Of a stretch of 64,000 nt of DNA, positions 11,312 through 24,113 are shown one piece after another. The notes under the pieces were generated by a model. That model was given only the letters and a program-made list of their open reading frames with translations, was not told the origin of the DNA and did no database searches. The number at the start of each line of letters is the position of its first letter. Position 1 is the first letter of the stretch. Both the position numbers and the translations under genes were made by a program. Source of the DNA: Bisporella sp. PMI_857 (taxonomy: Eukaryota; Ascomycota; Leotiomycetes; Helotiales; Helotiaceae); assembly GCA_021307315.1 (NCBI GenBank), contig JAJSPD010000042.1:355439-419438 (forward strand), read 5' to 3'.

Positions 11312-14300
11312 ATGGGGCCGAAGTGGAAGAAGGATAGTCGTGGATCGTACTTTTATCATGATAAATGTGAATACTCTTTGCTTCCCTAGATTGTATTTTA
11401 CTAACCTGTTCATTATATCAGCTGGGAAGAGAGTATATGACCAGTAAGTCAATCAATATCTGCCTCTACCGCCAACTCATATCGGCAGTCAAAAAACTTC
11501 CAAAACGCCACAATACATAGATGCAGAGGGCACGCCACGATCCCAAAATTACTATGAAGCCGGAGACGAATCTAACGCCGACCCATCTGCACGGGATCTC
11601 AGCAGTCAATTTGGCCATTTGACTGTTGGTGATTCCACTGACGACGAATCCGATGACGCTCCGACAATGGTTCGAGGCACTTCCCATGGCCGAGAGTACG
11701 ATAACATTGACAAGAGGCATCTAGAAACAGAAGCAATTGGACCCCATGTGTTGAATACTATATATACAGGCACAGAAGACAGTTACGCCTACACGATTGC
11801 AGAGAATTACGGTCCTCCAACTTTTGCTCCGGAAGAAGAAAACCCAGTGCAACCTACCATTAGCCCTCTCACCACTGATCCATGGGATTCTACAATTGGC
11901 GGAGGTCTACATGGTCCGGAGGTAGACAGCACTAATACGGCTCATACACCTACAAAGCTCCGGCATATTAGTGGAACGAGGGGGGATTCTGAAAAACTCG
12001 ACCAATCTTACCAAAAGCGCAAGAAGGATTATAAAACGTTCTTTAGAGTTGGCAAAGTGTTTAGCACACTTTGGACAGAGCCATATGATGATCCACTCAG
12101 CGGTCAAGCGCAGACATTTCTGAGTGAAATTCGCTACGGCGAAAAGGTTTATTCGAAGATACGACGCTTCGTTGTAGTCAAAGAGGTCAATAACAGCAAA
12201 TGCTGTACTTGCCTTCCAGTGACATCCTATCAAGGCAAAGGACCGTTCAAGGAACAAATAAATGTTAACGAGCATGGCTACATCTATAGTCACCAAAAGC
12301 CTAAACCGGTTGATGGTATCACAAAGCGCCCCCTAAAAGTCAAACTCGTTAACTCCTCTGCGCCGCTCCCCGATCAATCTTTGGTCAATTATGCACGAGT
12401 TTATACTGTAGAGGCAAATGTCAAAGTCAAAGAGGTTGGGGACCTAGACCCAAGCTCTAGAAAAGCTCTTTTGGCCTATTTTAGAGACTCCCTCCTCGAC
12501 TACGGGGAGGCACTAGGGGAGCTCCCTTCTAAAAATTTGCAGATGAGGAACGAGGAGCTTAGTGGCATTGGTTCAGGAATCGTACCAAGCTATTCTGAAG
12601 GAGCCAGATACTATCCCATGGCAAGTCGTTACGGGGGAAATGTTGCTCCCAGCAATAATGCTAGCAATACCGCTCATTCCTACCTTCCAGCGGTAGCTAC
12701 TAATAATGGCCATGGCTATGCACAAAACCCTGCACCTCTTAACAACATGAATCAGAATTTTAACATGCAAGTCTCAGATCAGCATCAGCAAATTGACGTG
12801 TCTTATAGAGAGACTGCCTTTGCTATTGATCCGAGCCTGAACTATGATGTAGACTATGGATATCAGGCTCCTTCATTGGCTAACAGTTACTACCCCACGG
12901 CACAAAACCGAGAAGATATAGATTATCATCAAGCGAACACCAACTATGCATCATCCACAATACCTGAAGCAGAAGGGGATTTTGGTCTTGAACCTTCTCC
13001 AGGTCCTACACCGATTACTAGGCAAAGAGGGAGGCGAGAAAGACGGGGATCTCACACACTCACGCAGATTGAGGCCCATGATATAGGTGAAACAAAGTCC
13101 GGTATAATAGCAGAGACTCAACGAGTGCCATCTCTTACTCGTAAGACGAAGAGCGAGGTCGGTGTTGACTCTTGGCTGAGCGCCTTGTCGATTGACAACA
13201 CAGTCGAGGGCTTTGCCAACAAGCTCGAACAGCAGCAGTCAGATGCAGATCGCATAATGCCTCATGCTGTACCAACGAAATATAGAGATACTGCTGAGCC
13301 GAATAATAAGCATACCTTATATGCCTTGGCAAAATCTATCCATTCGAGATCGTCGATCGATTCTGTAGAAAGTGTAGGGTCCAGCAAGACATCGATATCG
13401 TCGATTTCAGCTTTTGGTAGTGAGACAAAGAACGATGAAAGATATGCACAGGTCCTGCTGTGTGATGAGGAGCTGCAGGCACTCTTTGAAGTAGCTGCTG
13501 AAGAGGTTACAATAGAAAGATTTAGAAAGAATTTTCGGAAATGCCTACTACAATTCGCGGTCCATTTGAAGGCGGAGGCCGCAGCCCCGGAGGCTAGGGC
13601 AATAGCGAGCAACGTCAAAAAATTGTCCACAAGCATTACTAATTTGGTATTGCACAATTTGGAGAGCAAAGTAGCGAAGCATGTGCCGGGTTCGAAACCA
13701 AAAATCCGGAGACTTGACAACAATTCTGAGTCAGATTCCGATGAAAGCGAACTGGAAGTATTAGATGAGGAACGCGCGCCAAATATTTCTGGTTTAGAAA
13801 GCATCATATTAACTTCAAGGTCTTTTCGAATGCTTCGAGAGAATCTGAGACTATTCCTTTGCCCGGATCCGGTACTGAAGGCACTATTCCGGGTCTGGCC
13901 TGTCACTTGCTCCAGAAAAGACCAACTAAGGATAATTTATAATGTTGAGTCAGAAATTTCAACCTTTATGACTAACGGCTTTGCTCCTAATCAGAACCTC
14001 GGTGATGTTATGACTCTAACAGGTGGACCAATCAAGGCGCAAGCTACCAGTTGCCGTGATTACCTGGTCACCACCTGGCCGAGGACCGGAGTGCTACTTC
14101 TTGAAGGAATGGAGAAAATGTTATCTTCTGGGCGTGCAGGTATACATCCTTGTCCATATATTCAGCAAAATTTGTTACTGACTTCCAAATAGTCATGAGA
14201 GACGAAAATGCTACTATCGAACTTAATACTAATGAAAGAGGATCTTCCTCATCGTCTTTCAGAATTGTTGTGATAGCCAATCATGAGATTCAGCGTGAAA

Positions 14301-16432
14301 TTATAATTGCAACCTGCTGGTTATCTGCATGCTTACGCACTTCTCACAAGCGGGGGCTTTCTCTCTCCTCCACCTTAGTTAAATGCCCACTTTCTTCCAA
14401 TGCAGAGCCACAAATCAATTTTAGGCTCGGCGTCCTCCAGGAGGTAAACCCATCGAGGGAAGGAGATGGTTGTTGGCATCGGTTATTCCCATATACTGTG
14501 ATAGCGAATGGATTTCCGATAGCTCCAAGAAAAGGCGGCAAAGGGCTTGAGATTTCCTTTGCAGACATGGCACTCATGAGCAAGAGCACCGACTATACTG
14601 AGTACGATGGAGGAATCGTCGTTGAGGGTCTAAGGACTCTTTTAGTACCTGTGTCTGAGCTTCCTGAGGATGACGCTATCCAGTGGCATCTCGAGGACAA
14701 ACTTTTACTGAACGGAAAGAGGACCGCACGAATATCGAACATATTGAGTGCGAATAAGTTCATCAATCGGCACAAACAGCTTAACCCAGAACTCCTTTTC
14801 CGACGGCGGGCTTTTCTTGGCTGGGTCGAGGAAGCTCATATTATGATTGGAACTAAGCGATTCTCAAATGTCATGCCTAAATGGTCAGGGACGCCGATTG
14901 TTTCTCCAGTAAGACAAATCAGGTCACATAATATCACTATTGGAACGGGTGGACTTGGTTTTGTAACAGCTACAGGTTCTCGTATATGGATTCCTACAGC
15001 AGTACCAGCTTCAGCTTTGCTCGAGGATGATAAGGATATGCACGAATTGTTGGTAGAAAATGACGAGCATATCACTATATATGACTCTTCTGCCATGATA
15101 GGATGGGACCTACCTCAAGTGAGCGTGGTGCTCTATCTCGTTAACGCCTTTATTACCCGTTACCAATTACAATTGTTTGACGGTGATAAACCTATAGATA
15201 TGCCACATGCTCCTATCAGCTCTCATGGGAATAGTGAGAGTGCTCGAATACTCAAAGACAGTCTTGGTTTCCTGGTTTTGAAGGGCCACAAACCACCTCT
15301 AGGGAAGTCATGGAAGGAAGAGAAGCTCTTAAAAATAATAGAAAGAACCTGGCGCTTTTTGGACAAAGTTGGGACCACACTGGAGAAAGCAATGGAAGAG
15401 TATCTGATGATTCCAGAAGGTGCCCCCAGATATCTCTATGGCATTGAATTGCTGGACGTGATGAAGAGAAAAGCCCATGCTAAAATACATAGGAAAGAGA
15501 TTGAGCAACCATGGGTCCACTTTACGAATTACCAACCTACGGTTCTTTTTTGTAGAGAATGTTTACAGCCAATTGCGCCTGTCTTGACACAAAAGCTTTG
15601 TAAATTATGGAAATCAGTACCCACTGGGAATAATTACTTTGTTGCTATGGTCTCACATATACAGCAACTCCTTGAACGCAATAACACGAACGAAGAAGGG
15701 ACTCTCCTGGACGAAAGGGTGGAGTGGGTAGTGGAGAATATGATAATCCAATCTCACACCTATGAAAAAGATCTGGTAGTTCAACATGTACAAAAATTAC
15801 GATCGATTGATTCCAGAGCTGGTACAAACGGGCTATGCAGGGCTATCTCTCAAATTCGAAGTTTCTCCGCAGGCTGTCTTGTGTTCACGGATACCAAGGT
15901 CAAACACAATTGCAGTCAGGGGCTAGATCGATCCTTGCGGGAAGACCCTCAGCTCACAACCCACATTATCATCAACAAGCCTCTCCCTGATCTGCCAGAG
16001 CTCTCCAGTGATACATCCATCGATGACGATATCCCTATTGCCGCAACTCTATCAAATATTAATACCGTGTCCAGCATGAAATCACCACACTACAGTTTCA
16101 GCTCTCCATTCCCTGCGCCTAAGCACAATCAGAAGGCATTCCTAGTTGAGGAAGCTGAAGGTCTTCTCTCGATTAAGATATCATCTCAAGTACCTCACAG
16201 AGCTAAAATGGGTAGTAACTGCAGCGAGTCGATACACCCGTATAAGGTTGATAATGTCTTATCATATCCTAGAAATTTCTCGAAAGAGGAATACTTGAAT
16301 ACTCCGAGATCGGTCAGGAAACAGCAGAAAGAGAATAATTTGTACTTGGTGAATCTAACGGATGGAAGAAGGGTAGACTCGAGCACGACTACCGTAGTCC
16401 AAACCCACCATGAAAGTCAGGAGGAGATCTAG
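11312..16432 (+). CDS. Large DUF6590-domain protein with a long C-terminal extension
   Basis: Four exons (11312-11366, 11422-11443, 11489-14139, 14193-16432) give 1655 residues. The introns are 55, 45 and 53 nt. The first has a canonical branch (actaacc) and the third has ttactgac. Exons 1-2 encode the WW-like WKKDSRGSYFYHDKSGKRVYD. The DUF6590 domain lies at about residues 175-320 (KKDYKTFFRVGKVFSTLW, GEKVYSKIRRFVVVKEV, NYARVYTVEANVKV). A Tyr/Asn/Gln-rich linker follows, then a helical region around residues 650-900 (ERFRKNFRKCLLQFAVHLK), and a globular region of unknown fold containing GLEISFADMALMSKSTDYTE and WHLEDKLLLNGKRTARIS. The tail is disordered. The two big ORFs are one gene because the intron at 14140-14192 joins them in phase. 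The combination resembles large uncharacterised fungal proteins. The function is unknown. Confidence 0.83.
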
Positions 16433-17429
16433 AAACAAAGGCTAAATTCTTCGTCTAGATGCCGAACAGGCCATCAAATCGCGTGTTTCTTCAAGTAAAA
16501 ATTTTTCCTCGCCAGTTGTCAGACTATGCTTAGGCAGGAACTCTTAGTCATACGAGAGGTGCCACTTAGATATAGCAGTTAGTTAGAGCGTTGACTCCAC
16601 TATTATGACATGTATTTACGTGACACCTGTCCATGTGTTGGGGGATTCAAGTGCTCGAATATGTTCCTGGGAGGTCTCTCCCCCGGGCCATCGTATCTCC
16701 TCCCTAAAGAATCTCTAGTGAGTTTCCCAACAATCCTGCACATTTATTCTGCCACGAGAGGTTTATATAGTAGGTCTTGTGACCGCTTTTTGCACTCTAG
16801 CACTTGCTTACTTGCAAATCAAACAGTATCCGCTCAAGTATGTCTTTAATATGGTACTCAGTCGGTGCAGAAATTGGCTCAAATTATATCATGCATGTTG
16901 AAGTACAGCATATTTGTAAAGATTGACTTATTCAGCTCGCTCTCTACGTTAAATATTGTTACATTACCAAGATAGATGAATGAAGGGCATGAAAACTTAA
17001 TCTTTTGTACAAAGGTGCTCATTTACAATAGCTTTATCGTAAGGGATATATTAGTGCGCTGCATATTTTAGCAACAATTTCATGTATTGCGGCGGTGGCT
17101 TATACTCCAAAATTTACGCCTATCTCACTTCTGTGCCTGGTATCCTTAGTACATCATACGATGTAGGCGTTAATGTCATTCTTTGATTTGCCTGCCAAGC
17201 CCACCAAGACGTTAGATCTCCGACGAGTTCCTGCTCGCTTAAACGTTTTGGCTCCCCTCATAGCGCCACTCTTTGGGCTGAGCAGCATCACCTGCAACCG
17301 TGGACTGGCTATCCACGGCAACACATTGCAGCAATGCTCCATCCCTCACCTCAATACTTCCTATATAGATTCCCTCCCGAATGCCTCTCCTCCCCACTCC
17401 ACATTCCAAAAAGCCACAAACACATCAAA
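16433..17429. other. Intergenic, no gene recognised
   Basis: About 1 kb of AT-rich DNA between the large DUF6590 gene and the small Gly/Cys gene. The 79-codon ORF at 16610-16849 has no recognisable features. Confidence 0.5.
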
Positions 17430-17714
17430 ATGTGTTTCGGCTCCAAAAAGAAATACCAACAGAACGTTTCAGCTCCTAGACCTGCTGCTCGAGCAGGTTT
17501 GAACAGATGGACGGCCCAAAACCCATATCGGGGTCATGCAGCTTCTCGGTAATTTCTTCATCTCTCTTCTTTGGTGTTTGAAAAAAATGCTGATCCGAGA
17601 AGGTCAACTTATCGGAAGACGCCTAAGGCAAAGTCACACAGAGACAAAGGGTCAGACTGGAACTGCTTCGGTGATTGTGGAGCAGGCGATGGAGGAGGGG
17701 GAGGTGGGTGTTGA
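17430..17714 (+). CDS. Small Gly/Cys-tailed protein (MCFGSKK-type)
   Basis: Two exons, 17430-17548 and 17600-17714, separated by a 51-nt GT-AG intron (donor GTAATT), give 77 residues. The N-terminus is MCFGSKKKYQQN. The middle is basic (RSTYRKTPKAKSHRDKG). The C-terminus is DWNCFGDCGAGDGGGGGGC followed by TGA. The splice joins the frames in phase and produces an N-terminus and C-terminus of a kind I have seen in small conserved fungal proteins, but I cannot name a function. N- and C-terminal cysteines next to glycines could be lipidation or metal sites, which is speculation. There is no signal peptide or membrane segment. It was hidden because neither exon alone is a long ORF. Confidence 0.72.
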
Positions 17715-18301
17715 GGGCTCTATATGATGATATATATGTATGACTTTTATGACAACTGCTGCGGACAAGAATATGATTTATGATACCCATATTTTGAACA
17801 GCTTTCGAGTGGTGTGCATTGCCTATCTTGGGGATAGAGTGACGACCGTAAAGTTATCTCTATGAATCAATTGCGATGATACAAGGCTTTTAGTATTAAC
17901 TCGGCGCTCTGGGTAGCAATTATAGCAGCTTGGAATGTCGAAACAGCTTGTCAATGGTTTGGCCTGGCTAGCAGGCGTCGATCCGATTCTAGCATTCAAT
18001 CCAATACGTCAGTTTGAGCACGGTCCTGCTGTTATGATGTGCGGATAAACCTGCTCATCTCCGCTAAGGCGGTTGCTTACTAGCCGAGGATCCTCCCCAA
18101 AACTTATTATTTTGATCAAACAAACAAGTCCATACAATACGCTATACATGCAAAGATCGTTATTCTTTGCGTTATATGTGCAACTCCTCAAACATACACA
18201 CCAATCCCAGCTATCATTTGGCCCAATCCATCGAGAAACTCCTGAACTCCGTGCCATAATAACCCCCTGTTATTCTCACCAGATCCTGCCGTTCATGGTC
18301 A
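17715..18301. other. Intergenic between convergent genes
   Basis: This 587-bp stretch lies between the 3' end of the small Gly/Cys gene and the 3' end of SMC3. It should contain both 3' UTRs. I see no further gene. Confidence 0.6.
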
Positions 18302-21300
18302 TTATTTAGGCGCTTCACCATCAACAAACTCTAACGCATCCTCACGAGAGACTGTATCGATTTTGCTTGTCTTGTTACGGAATGTGACACCATAACATTT
18401 GTCCGCAACCAGCAACATCTCCGGTCTGAACGTGGTGCAAATGAACTGGCCACTCATACCACTTCCTTCACCATCCTCGCCATCATTCTGTTGCGCCGAA
18501 ATTTCTTGCAACATTTGTGCCACGGCAGTACGGTATTGTGCATCCAAGTTTGCATCGATTTCGTCGAAAAGATAAAATGGCGCTGGATCACACTGCTGGA
18601 TTGCGAAGACGAGCGCAAGGGCGCAAAGACTCTTTTGCCCACCCGAGAGCTGCTGGATTCGTTGTTGCTCGTCATGCTTGCTATTGAAGCTCACACTGAT
18701 GCCAACGCCTGTATAGTTCTCTACGTTCTCCTTTGGTTCGTCATCCGAATCCTCATCTTCGCGGGCACGCTGATCAGTCTTTCTTTGGATGACCAGACGT
18801 CCACGCCCGGCGGGGACAAGGCGTTCAAAGATGGAAGCAAACTCTTTCGATACTTGTTTGAAAGTACGCTCGATGGCTTCATCCTTTCTCTGATCTAGAA
18901 CTTCAACAAGTTCTTGAATTGATGCTTGCGAATCATCGAGTTCTTTTCTACGCTTGGTAAGCGAGTCCCGCTGCGTCGTAAAATTGTTATATTGCTCAAA
19001 AGCTTTCTTGTTCACATGCTTGTATTTCTTAAGAGCCTCGGTCACCTTTCGAAGTCGGGATTGAATCTAAAAAGTTAGAAGTTGGTAAATACAATACTCA
19101 GCATAGCTTACCTTTTCGGAAGAGGTGTTTGTAAACCTTTCAAATGCCTCTTCTGGTAGGACACCAAGATCGCGGATATTCTTTGCACACTCGGCAGCAG
19201 ACTGAGTGAGCAATGCCTTCTTTTGAATGCTCTTCTCCATTTTCTTCTGGTGCTTCTCAATAGCCCGCGCAATCTCTTGATTTTGCTCCAATCGCTGAGC
19301 CTTTTCCTTTTCAAGTTTGGAAATCTTCTCATCCACTTGCTCAATCTGACTCTCGCTCTCTTGAAGTTTCAATTCCAGGTCCGACACTTGTTTCGAGATC
19401 CGCTTCAGGTTCCGTTGTGCTTCCCTAAGATTACCAGATCCACTGTTGGCTGTAGTATCGATTTCTTGATTGTTCAGATCTTCAAGCCTTAGTCGAAGAT
19501 TTGTACGTAAATCCACCTCAAGCAGCTGCCTGCGGCTTTCTAGTTCTCGGCGACTTTTGCTGACTTCATTCCATTGTTTTTGAAGTTCTGGAATGGTGCT
19601 GTTGAGTTGTTCCAATTGGGTTTCCTCCTGTGCTGTCAGGGCCTTTTTGAACTCAGTCGACAACTCTTTCTCAAAGCCAGTGATGTTGTCACCATAGTCC
19701 TTCAGCAATTTCTCAACCACCTCCCGGCGTTTTATGTTTGACTCAAGGTGGCCCTTTGCTTGCTCCAGGTGCGAGCTCTTTACTTTCAACTCACTTCTGA
19801 GTGGGTCCAATCCATCATCCCATTGCCGGATTTTGAGGTCCAGCTTTTGAATTTCACTCCTTGCTCCAGTAATCTCTTGATCCTTGCGTTCAATTTCTCC
19901 GCGTATCTCAAGTGCTCGTGCCCTGAGTGATTCATATTCGTCACGCCATTTATTAACTGCTCGAACAGCCTCGAGACGAGACCTACGAGGGTCAATATAA
20001 CCACCAGTCATAGCACCCTTTTTGTTAGTTGTGTCACCGTCTGGAGTAATTGCATTGCAACCATGACTTCGTGCGTATTGTCCAGCAATTGTCAGAGTAG
20101 GGCAAATGATTGTCTTACCAAACACTTGCTCAAAAGCCCTAGAATATGCCTCATTGAACTGAAGTTTACTGATCATCGGGACTGCATCTGACGCTCTAGG
20201 TAGTTTGGCTGGTTTTGGTCGTAGCTGACTTAATGGCATGAAGGTTACTCTTCCGCCCTTCTGCTTATAAAGCGCATCTGCCAATTGAGTTGCAGTTTCT
20301 GCATTATCTACCAGATAATGAAAGAGGCTATTCCCAGCAGTTTGCTCGACCGCCATGCGATAATTTTCGTGGACGTCAAGAAGCTCTGCGAGGGTTCCAA
20401 AAGCGCCAGTAATATTGTGTTCCCGTTTGAGACGCCTTACAGTGGCAAGACCTCGTGAAGTGGCACCATCCATTGTATAGGAGAGTTCCTTCTCGGCTCG
20501 TTCTCTCTCTTGGCGAGCATGATCAATGACGGACTCTAACTTGTCATCTTCTCTGCGTAGAATCTTTCGCTCATCTTGAAGTTTCTCCAGGGCATCTTTG
20601 GCTGTTGAGACCTGTTCTGATAGTGCTTGTCGAGACCCACCCCAACCTTGCAAGCGTTGTTGAAGATTCGAAATCTCATTTTCTAGATTCTTGATCTCGG
20701 ACTGTGTAGCTTTCACCTCCTCGTCAGCATTGATCCTATTAGCCTTTTGCTCGCCTAAAGTGGTGTTCAGTTCTTCAATCTCATTTCTTAACCACTTATC
20801 ACGCTCAGGCTTGCTCTTGAATTGGGCGCTTCGGCCTTGCTTTTCGTAAAGCCGTCTTCTAGTGGCATCAGCCGTGTCTAGACTCTGCTTGACTTCAGCC
20901 TCCTTTGCCTTGCGTTTGGTGTAGTCTGGTAGGATCTTCGCTAACTCGGACTCTTTGCTGGCAATCTGTTGCTGGACAGATTTCAGCTCTTGCTGATGCC
21001 GAGCTTGTGCCTGCTCAGCAGCGGATGCACCATCTGTAAGATTCTTGACTTCTAACTCAATCTTGGCACGCTTCTTAGCGTTATCACGTCGCTCGTCCTC
21101 CATTTGACGTCTTTCTAGCTTGAGGAGCTCCATGTCTCGCTGTAATTGTTTAATTTCAGATTCCATCTCGGCAATTGCGCGTTCACCCTCAATAAAAGCC
21201 TCTGAGTTTTCTTCTGTGCTTTCCCCACCCTGTTGTCGAAATTCATCAATTTCATCAATGGCATTTGCCAATGCAGTCTGTTCACGTTGATAAAAGGCAT

Positions 21301-22022
21301 ACTCGAGAGACCTACGCTCTTTGTCCTTTTCCTGATAGCCACGCAGCTCCTCTTTTTCTTCCTCCAACTCACTAAGACGCTCTTTGATGTAGTCAAGTAG
21401 TTCGTCAATTTTAGCTCGCTTGTTATTGGTTTCGGTCATGATTTTCAACGATTCTGTCCGTCGCGCTTCGTAAACTTGGGTTCCTGCGACTTCTTTCAGA
21501 AGAGTGAGTCTTTCTGAGTCTTTCATATTTGTCAGTGCTGTAACGCGTCCTTGTGGCACAATGTAATATGGGTTGGATCTCGAGAAACCCGCAGACTCCA
21601 ACAGATTCATAACGTCGGTTTTAGTAGCGTTCTTGCGATCCAGTGAGTATTCATCTTTTTTTAGTCCAATTGTTCTTCGCAGGATGAGCTCCTCTTTCCC
21701 TGTGGGGAATCGATCGTCCGAGTTGTCGAAGATAATCTCGACGTAAGCAGACGTGACTGCTGATCCTGAGCCTTCGTGAAGAAGTGCCTGTCGCTCTTCG
21801 CGACCCATTTGGCTGTAAGCATCGCTGAGTACAAATCGAATTGCCGCGAAGAAGTTACTCTTTCCAGAACCATTGCGGCCAACAATTACATTGGTTTTAG
21901 GGGAGAATGGTTCAATAACAGTCTGCTCCTTATAGCTGCAACTACATCAGCACTATGCGATTACACAAACATGAGTCTACAAACCTCTTGAATCCCTGAA
22001 TGATGATCTGCTTGATATACAT
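18302..22022 (-). CDS. smc3: Structural maintenance of chromosomes protein 3 (cohesin subunit)
   Basis: Three exons, 22022-21985, 21935-19112 and 19066-18302, encode 1208 residues, the usual SMC3 length. The introns are 49 and 45 nt. Exon 1 gives [12 protein letters not shown], and the split codon leads into [11 protein letters not shown]. Walker A is GRNGSGKS at residues 32-39. The loop GLKKDEYSL carries the adjacent lysines K105/K106, equivalent to those acetylated by Eco1-type enzymes. Two long coiled coils flank a hinge around residues 500-680 ([33 protein letters not shown]). The C-terminal head has the ABC signature [15 protein letters not shown] and Walker [16 protein letters not shown]3 pairs with SMC1 and the kleisin to form cohesin, which holds sister chromatids together in the nucleus. 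It is transcribed divergently from RIO1. Confidence 0.98.
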
Positions 22023-22389
22023 CTTTGCGATGGGTTGCCGCCAAAGGCGCAGACGCGATGGTACTAAGCCCCGAAGTTCGACAAGAATATTTCGACAGCA
22101 CGATGAATCAGTTCTTGCATATGCTTGATCTAGGTATTCGTAGATATGACCCGCGCATAGGTTCGAAGGAGTTGCGTTGTCGCAAACGCGTAAAGAGGGA
22201 CGCGGTATAAAGTCGCGATGAAGTGGTGATAGTTTTCACCGCTTTCGTGGCAGAATTTGGCAATCAGTTTCTCCACCAAAATAATTTATGACACACATCC
22301 ACAGGCATGTTTGCCATCGACTTGGGATAGTAAAACATCTCTTTGCGCTTCTAGTTGTCTTTCCGCTTCCTTAATTATAGCTCTCAGAC
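22023..22389. promoter_or_regulatory. Shared SMC3/RIO1 promoter
   Basis: The two start codons are 367 bp apart and face away from each other, so this interval is a bidirectional promoter. It contains an ACGCGT box (22186-22191) and further CGCG-containing words (gacgcgatgg near 22050, gtcgcgatga near 22212). Confidence 0.75.
22186..22191. promoter_or_regulatory. MluI cell-cycle box (ACGCGT)
   Basis: An exact ACGCGT lies 164 bp from the SMC3 start. In yeasts this is the binding site of the MBF G1/S transcription factor, which controls cohesin genes. Function here is inferred by analogy. Confidence 0.45.
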
Positions 22390-24113
22390 ATGTCTGGTCC
22401 AGCAGATGGCCAAGCGCCTACACATACATACACTCCAAATCGTGGGTATGAAAACCTTGCCCCCTCATCTCAAGATGCCCCGCCTCAAACTCCTACGTCA
22501 GGTGAAAACACAGAATATGCGGCCGACAATGAAGACTCAATAGATGATTTGTTCGAGGAAGAGGACGAGGAGTACTTCGACGACATAGAGTACGACCCTT
22601 CTTCAGGTGATCTGACAAAATCGTATAATCGTCAACGGAAGCTGAATGATCAGAATGCCACTGCCCCACGAATCAATCCTCAAAAGCCAGCAGCAAATAC
22701 ACGAACCAGTGTCGATGACCAAATTACAAGTCTTGCAAAACATGCTGGGAAGATAAGATTAGAGGGAGTGGGAGGAGTAGATGTGGGCCATAAGTCTCAT
22801 GGAAAAGACAAGTCAGACCGTGCAACAAGCGAGCAGGTTTTGGATCCGCGTACACGAATGATCTTACTGCAGATGATCAATAGAGGCGTGGTCTCCGAAG
22901 TCAATGGTTGTCTTAGCACTGGAAAGGAAGCAAATGTTTACGGTGCCATTTCCATACCGGTAGACGAAGTGAACTTAGATCCTGCCCCAATACATCGCGC
23001 GATCAAAGTCTACAAAACTAGCATATTGGTGTTCAAGGACCGTGATCGTTATGTTACGGGAGAGCATCGTTTCCGTGGAGGCTATAATAAAGGGAACAAT
23101 CGGGCGATGGTGAAGGTTTGGGCGGAGAAGGAATACCGCAATCTCAAGCGTCTTTACCTGGCTGGTATCCCATGTCCCGAACCCGTATATCTACGGTTAC
23201 ACGTCTTGGTCATGGGTTTCCTGGGCGACAAGAAAGGTTGGGCAGCTCCTCGACTTCGGGACGCCGAGCTCCAAGGCGACGATGTCGATGAACAATACCG
23301 TCTTCTTTATCTCCAGCTTCTTGGTCTCATGAAACGTATGTATCAGGCCTGCAAACTCGTCCATGCAGATCTAAGCGAGTACAACGTGTTATACCACCAA
23401 AAGAAGCTCTTTATCATCGATGTTTCACAGAGTGTAGAGCATGATCATCCACGGTCGCTCGAATTCCTTCGAATGGATATCAAAAATGTTTCTGACTTTT
23501 TCCGCCGCAAGAATGTTGACGTTTTATCCGAACAATCAATATTCGCGTTTATCACTTCGCATTCCGACATTCAGGAGCCCGCTCTATCTGAGTCACTCGA
23601 GAAATTATTTTCATCTCGTCCAGCAGAGGCGGCAGGAGATGCGGCAGTCGCTGAGCGACAAGTTGATAATGAAGTATTCCGTCAGCAGTATATTCCCCAA
23701 ACACTTGATCAAGTCTATGACATTGAGCGAGATGCCGAGAAGATCGGCAAGGGTCGGAAGCACGATTTAGTATATAGAAATCTGCTTGCTGATAAGATTC
23801 CAATGAGCTCAGGAAATGAAGCGGATGAAGACACTGGTGGTGCGAGTCTGGGAAGTGAGAGTGAAGAGCAGAGTGGAGAAGAGAGTGGTGATGAGAGTCG
23901 TTTTGAAAAGGGCACACCTCGTGGCAAACGTTTTGAGGACAAGGAGGCAAAAAGGGTTTGTTCATCCAAGGAGCCATCTTGCGAGAGTAATACTAATGGG
24001 AACAGGAACACAAGAAGGCTGTTAAGGAAGAGAAACGAGAAAAGCGGAAAGAGAAGATTCCCAAACATGTCAAGAAGAAGTTGATTAGTGCCTCTGCTAA
24101 GCATAAGCACTGA
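22390..24113 (+). CDS. rio1: Atypical protein kinase RIO1
   Basis: Two exons, 22390-23955 and 24006-24113, encode 557 residues. The 50-nt intron has donor GTTTGT and branch tactaat. Splicing yields a Lys-rich end (KEHK-type, ...SASAKHKH) as in other RIO1 proteins. The N-terminus is acidic (DDLFEEEDEEYFDDIEYD). The kinase core has the P-loop STGKEANVY (residues 176-184), the catalytic loop HADLSEYN (325-332, D327) and the metal-binding IIDVSQSVEHDHP (D344). RIO1 acts in late cytoplasmic maturation of the 40S ribosomal subunit and has ATPase/kinase activity. The tail is rich in Glu, Ser and Arg. It shares a promoter with SMC3. Confidence 0.97.
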
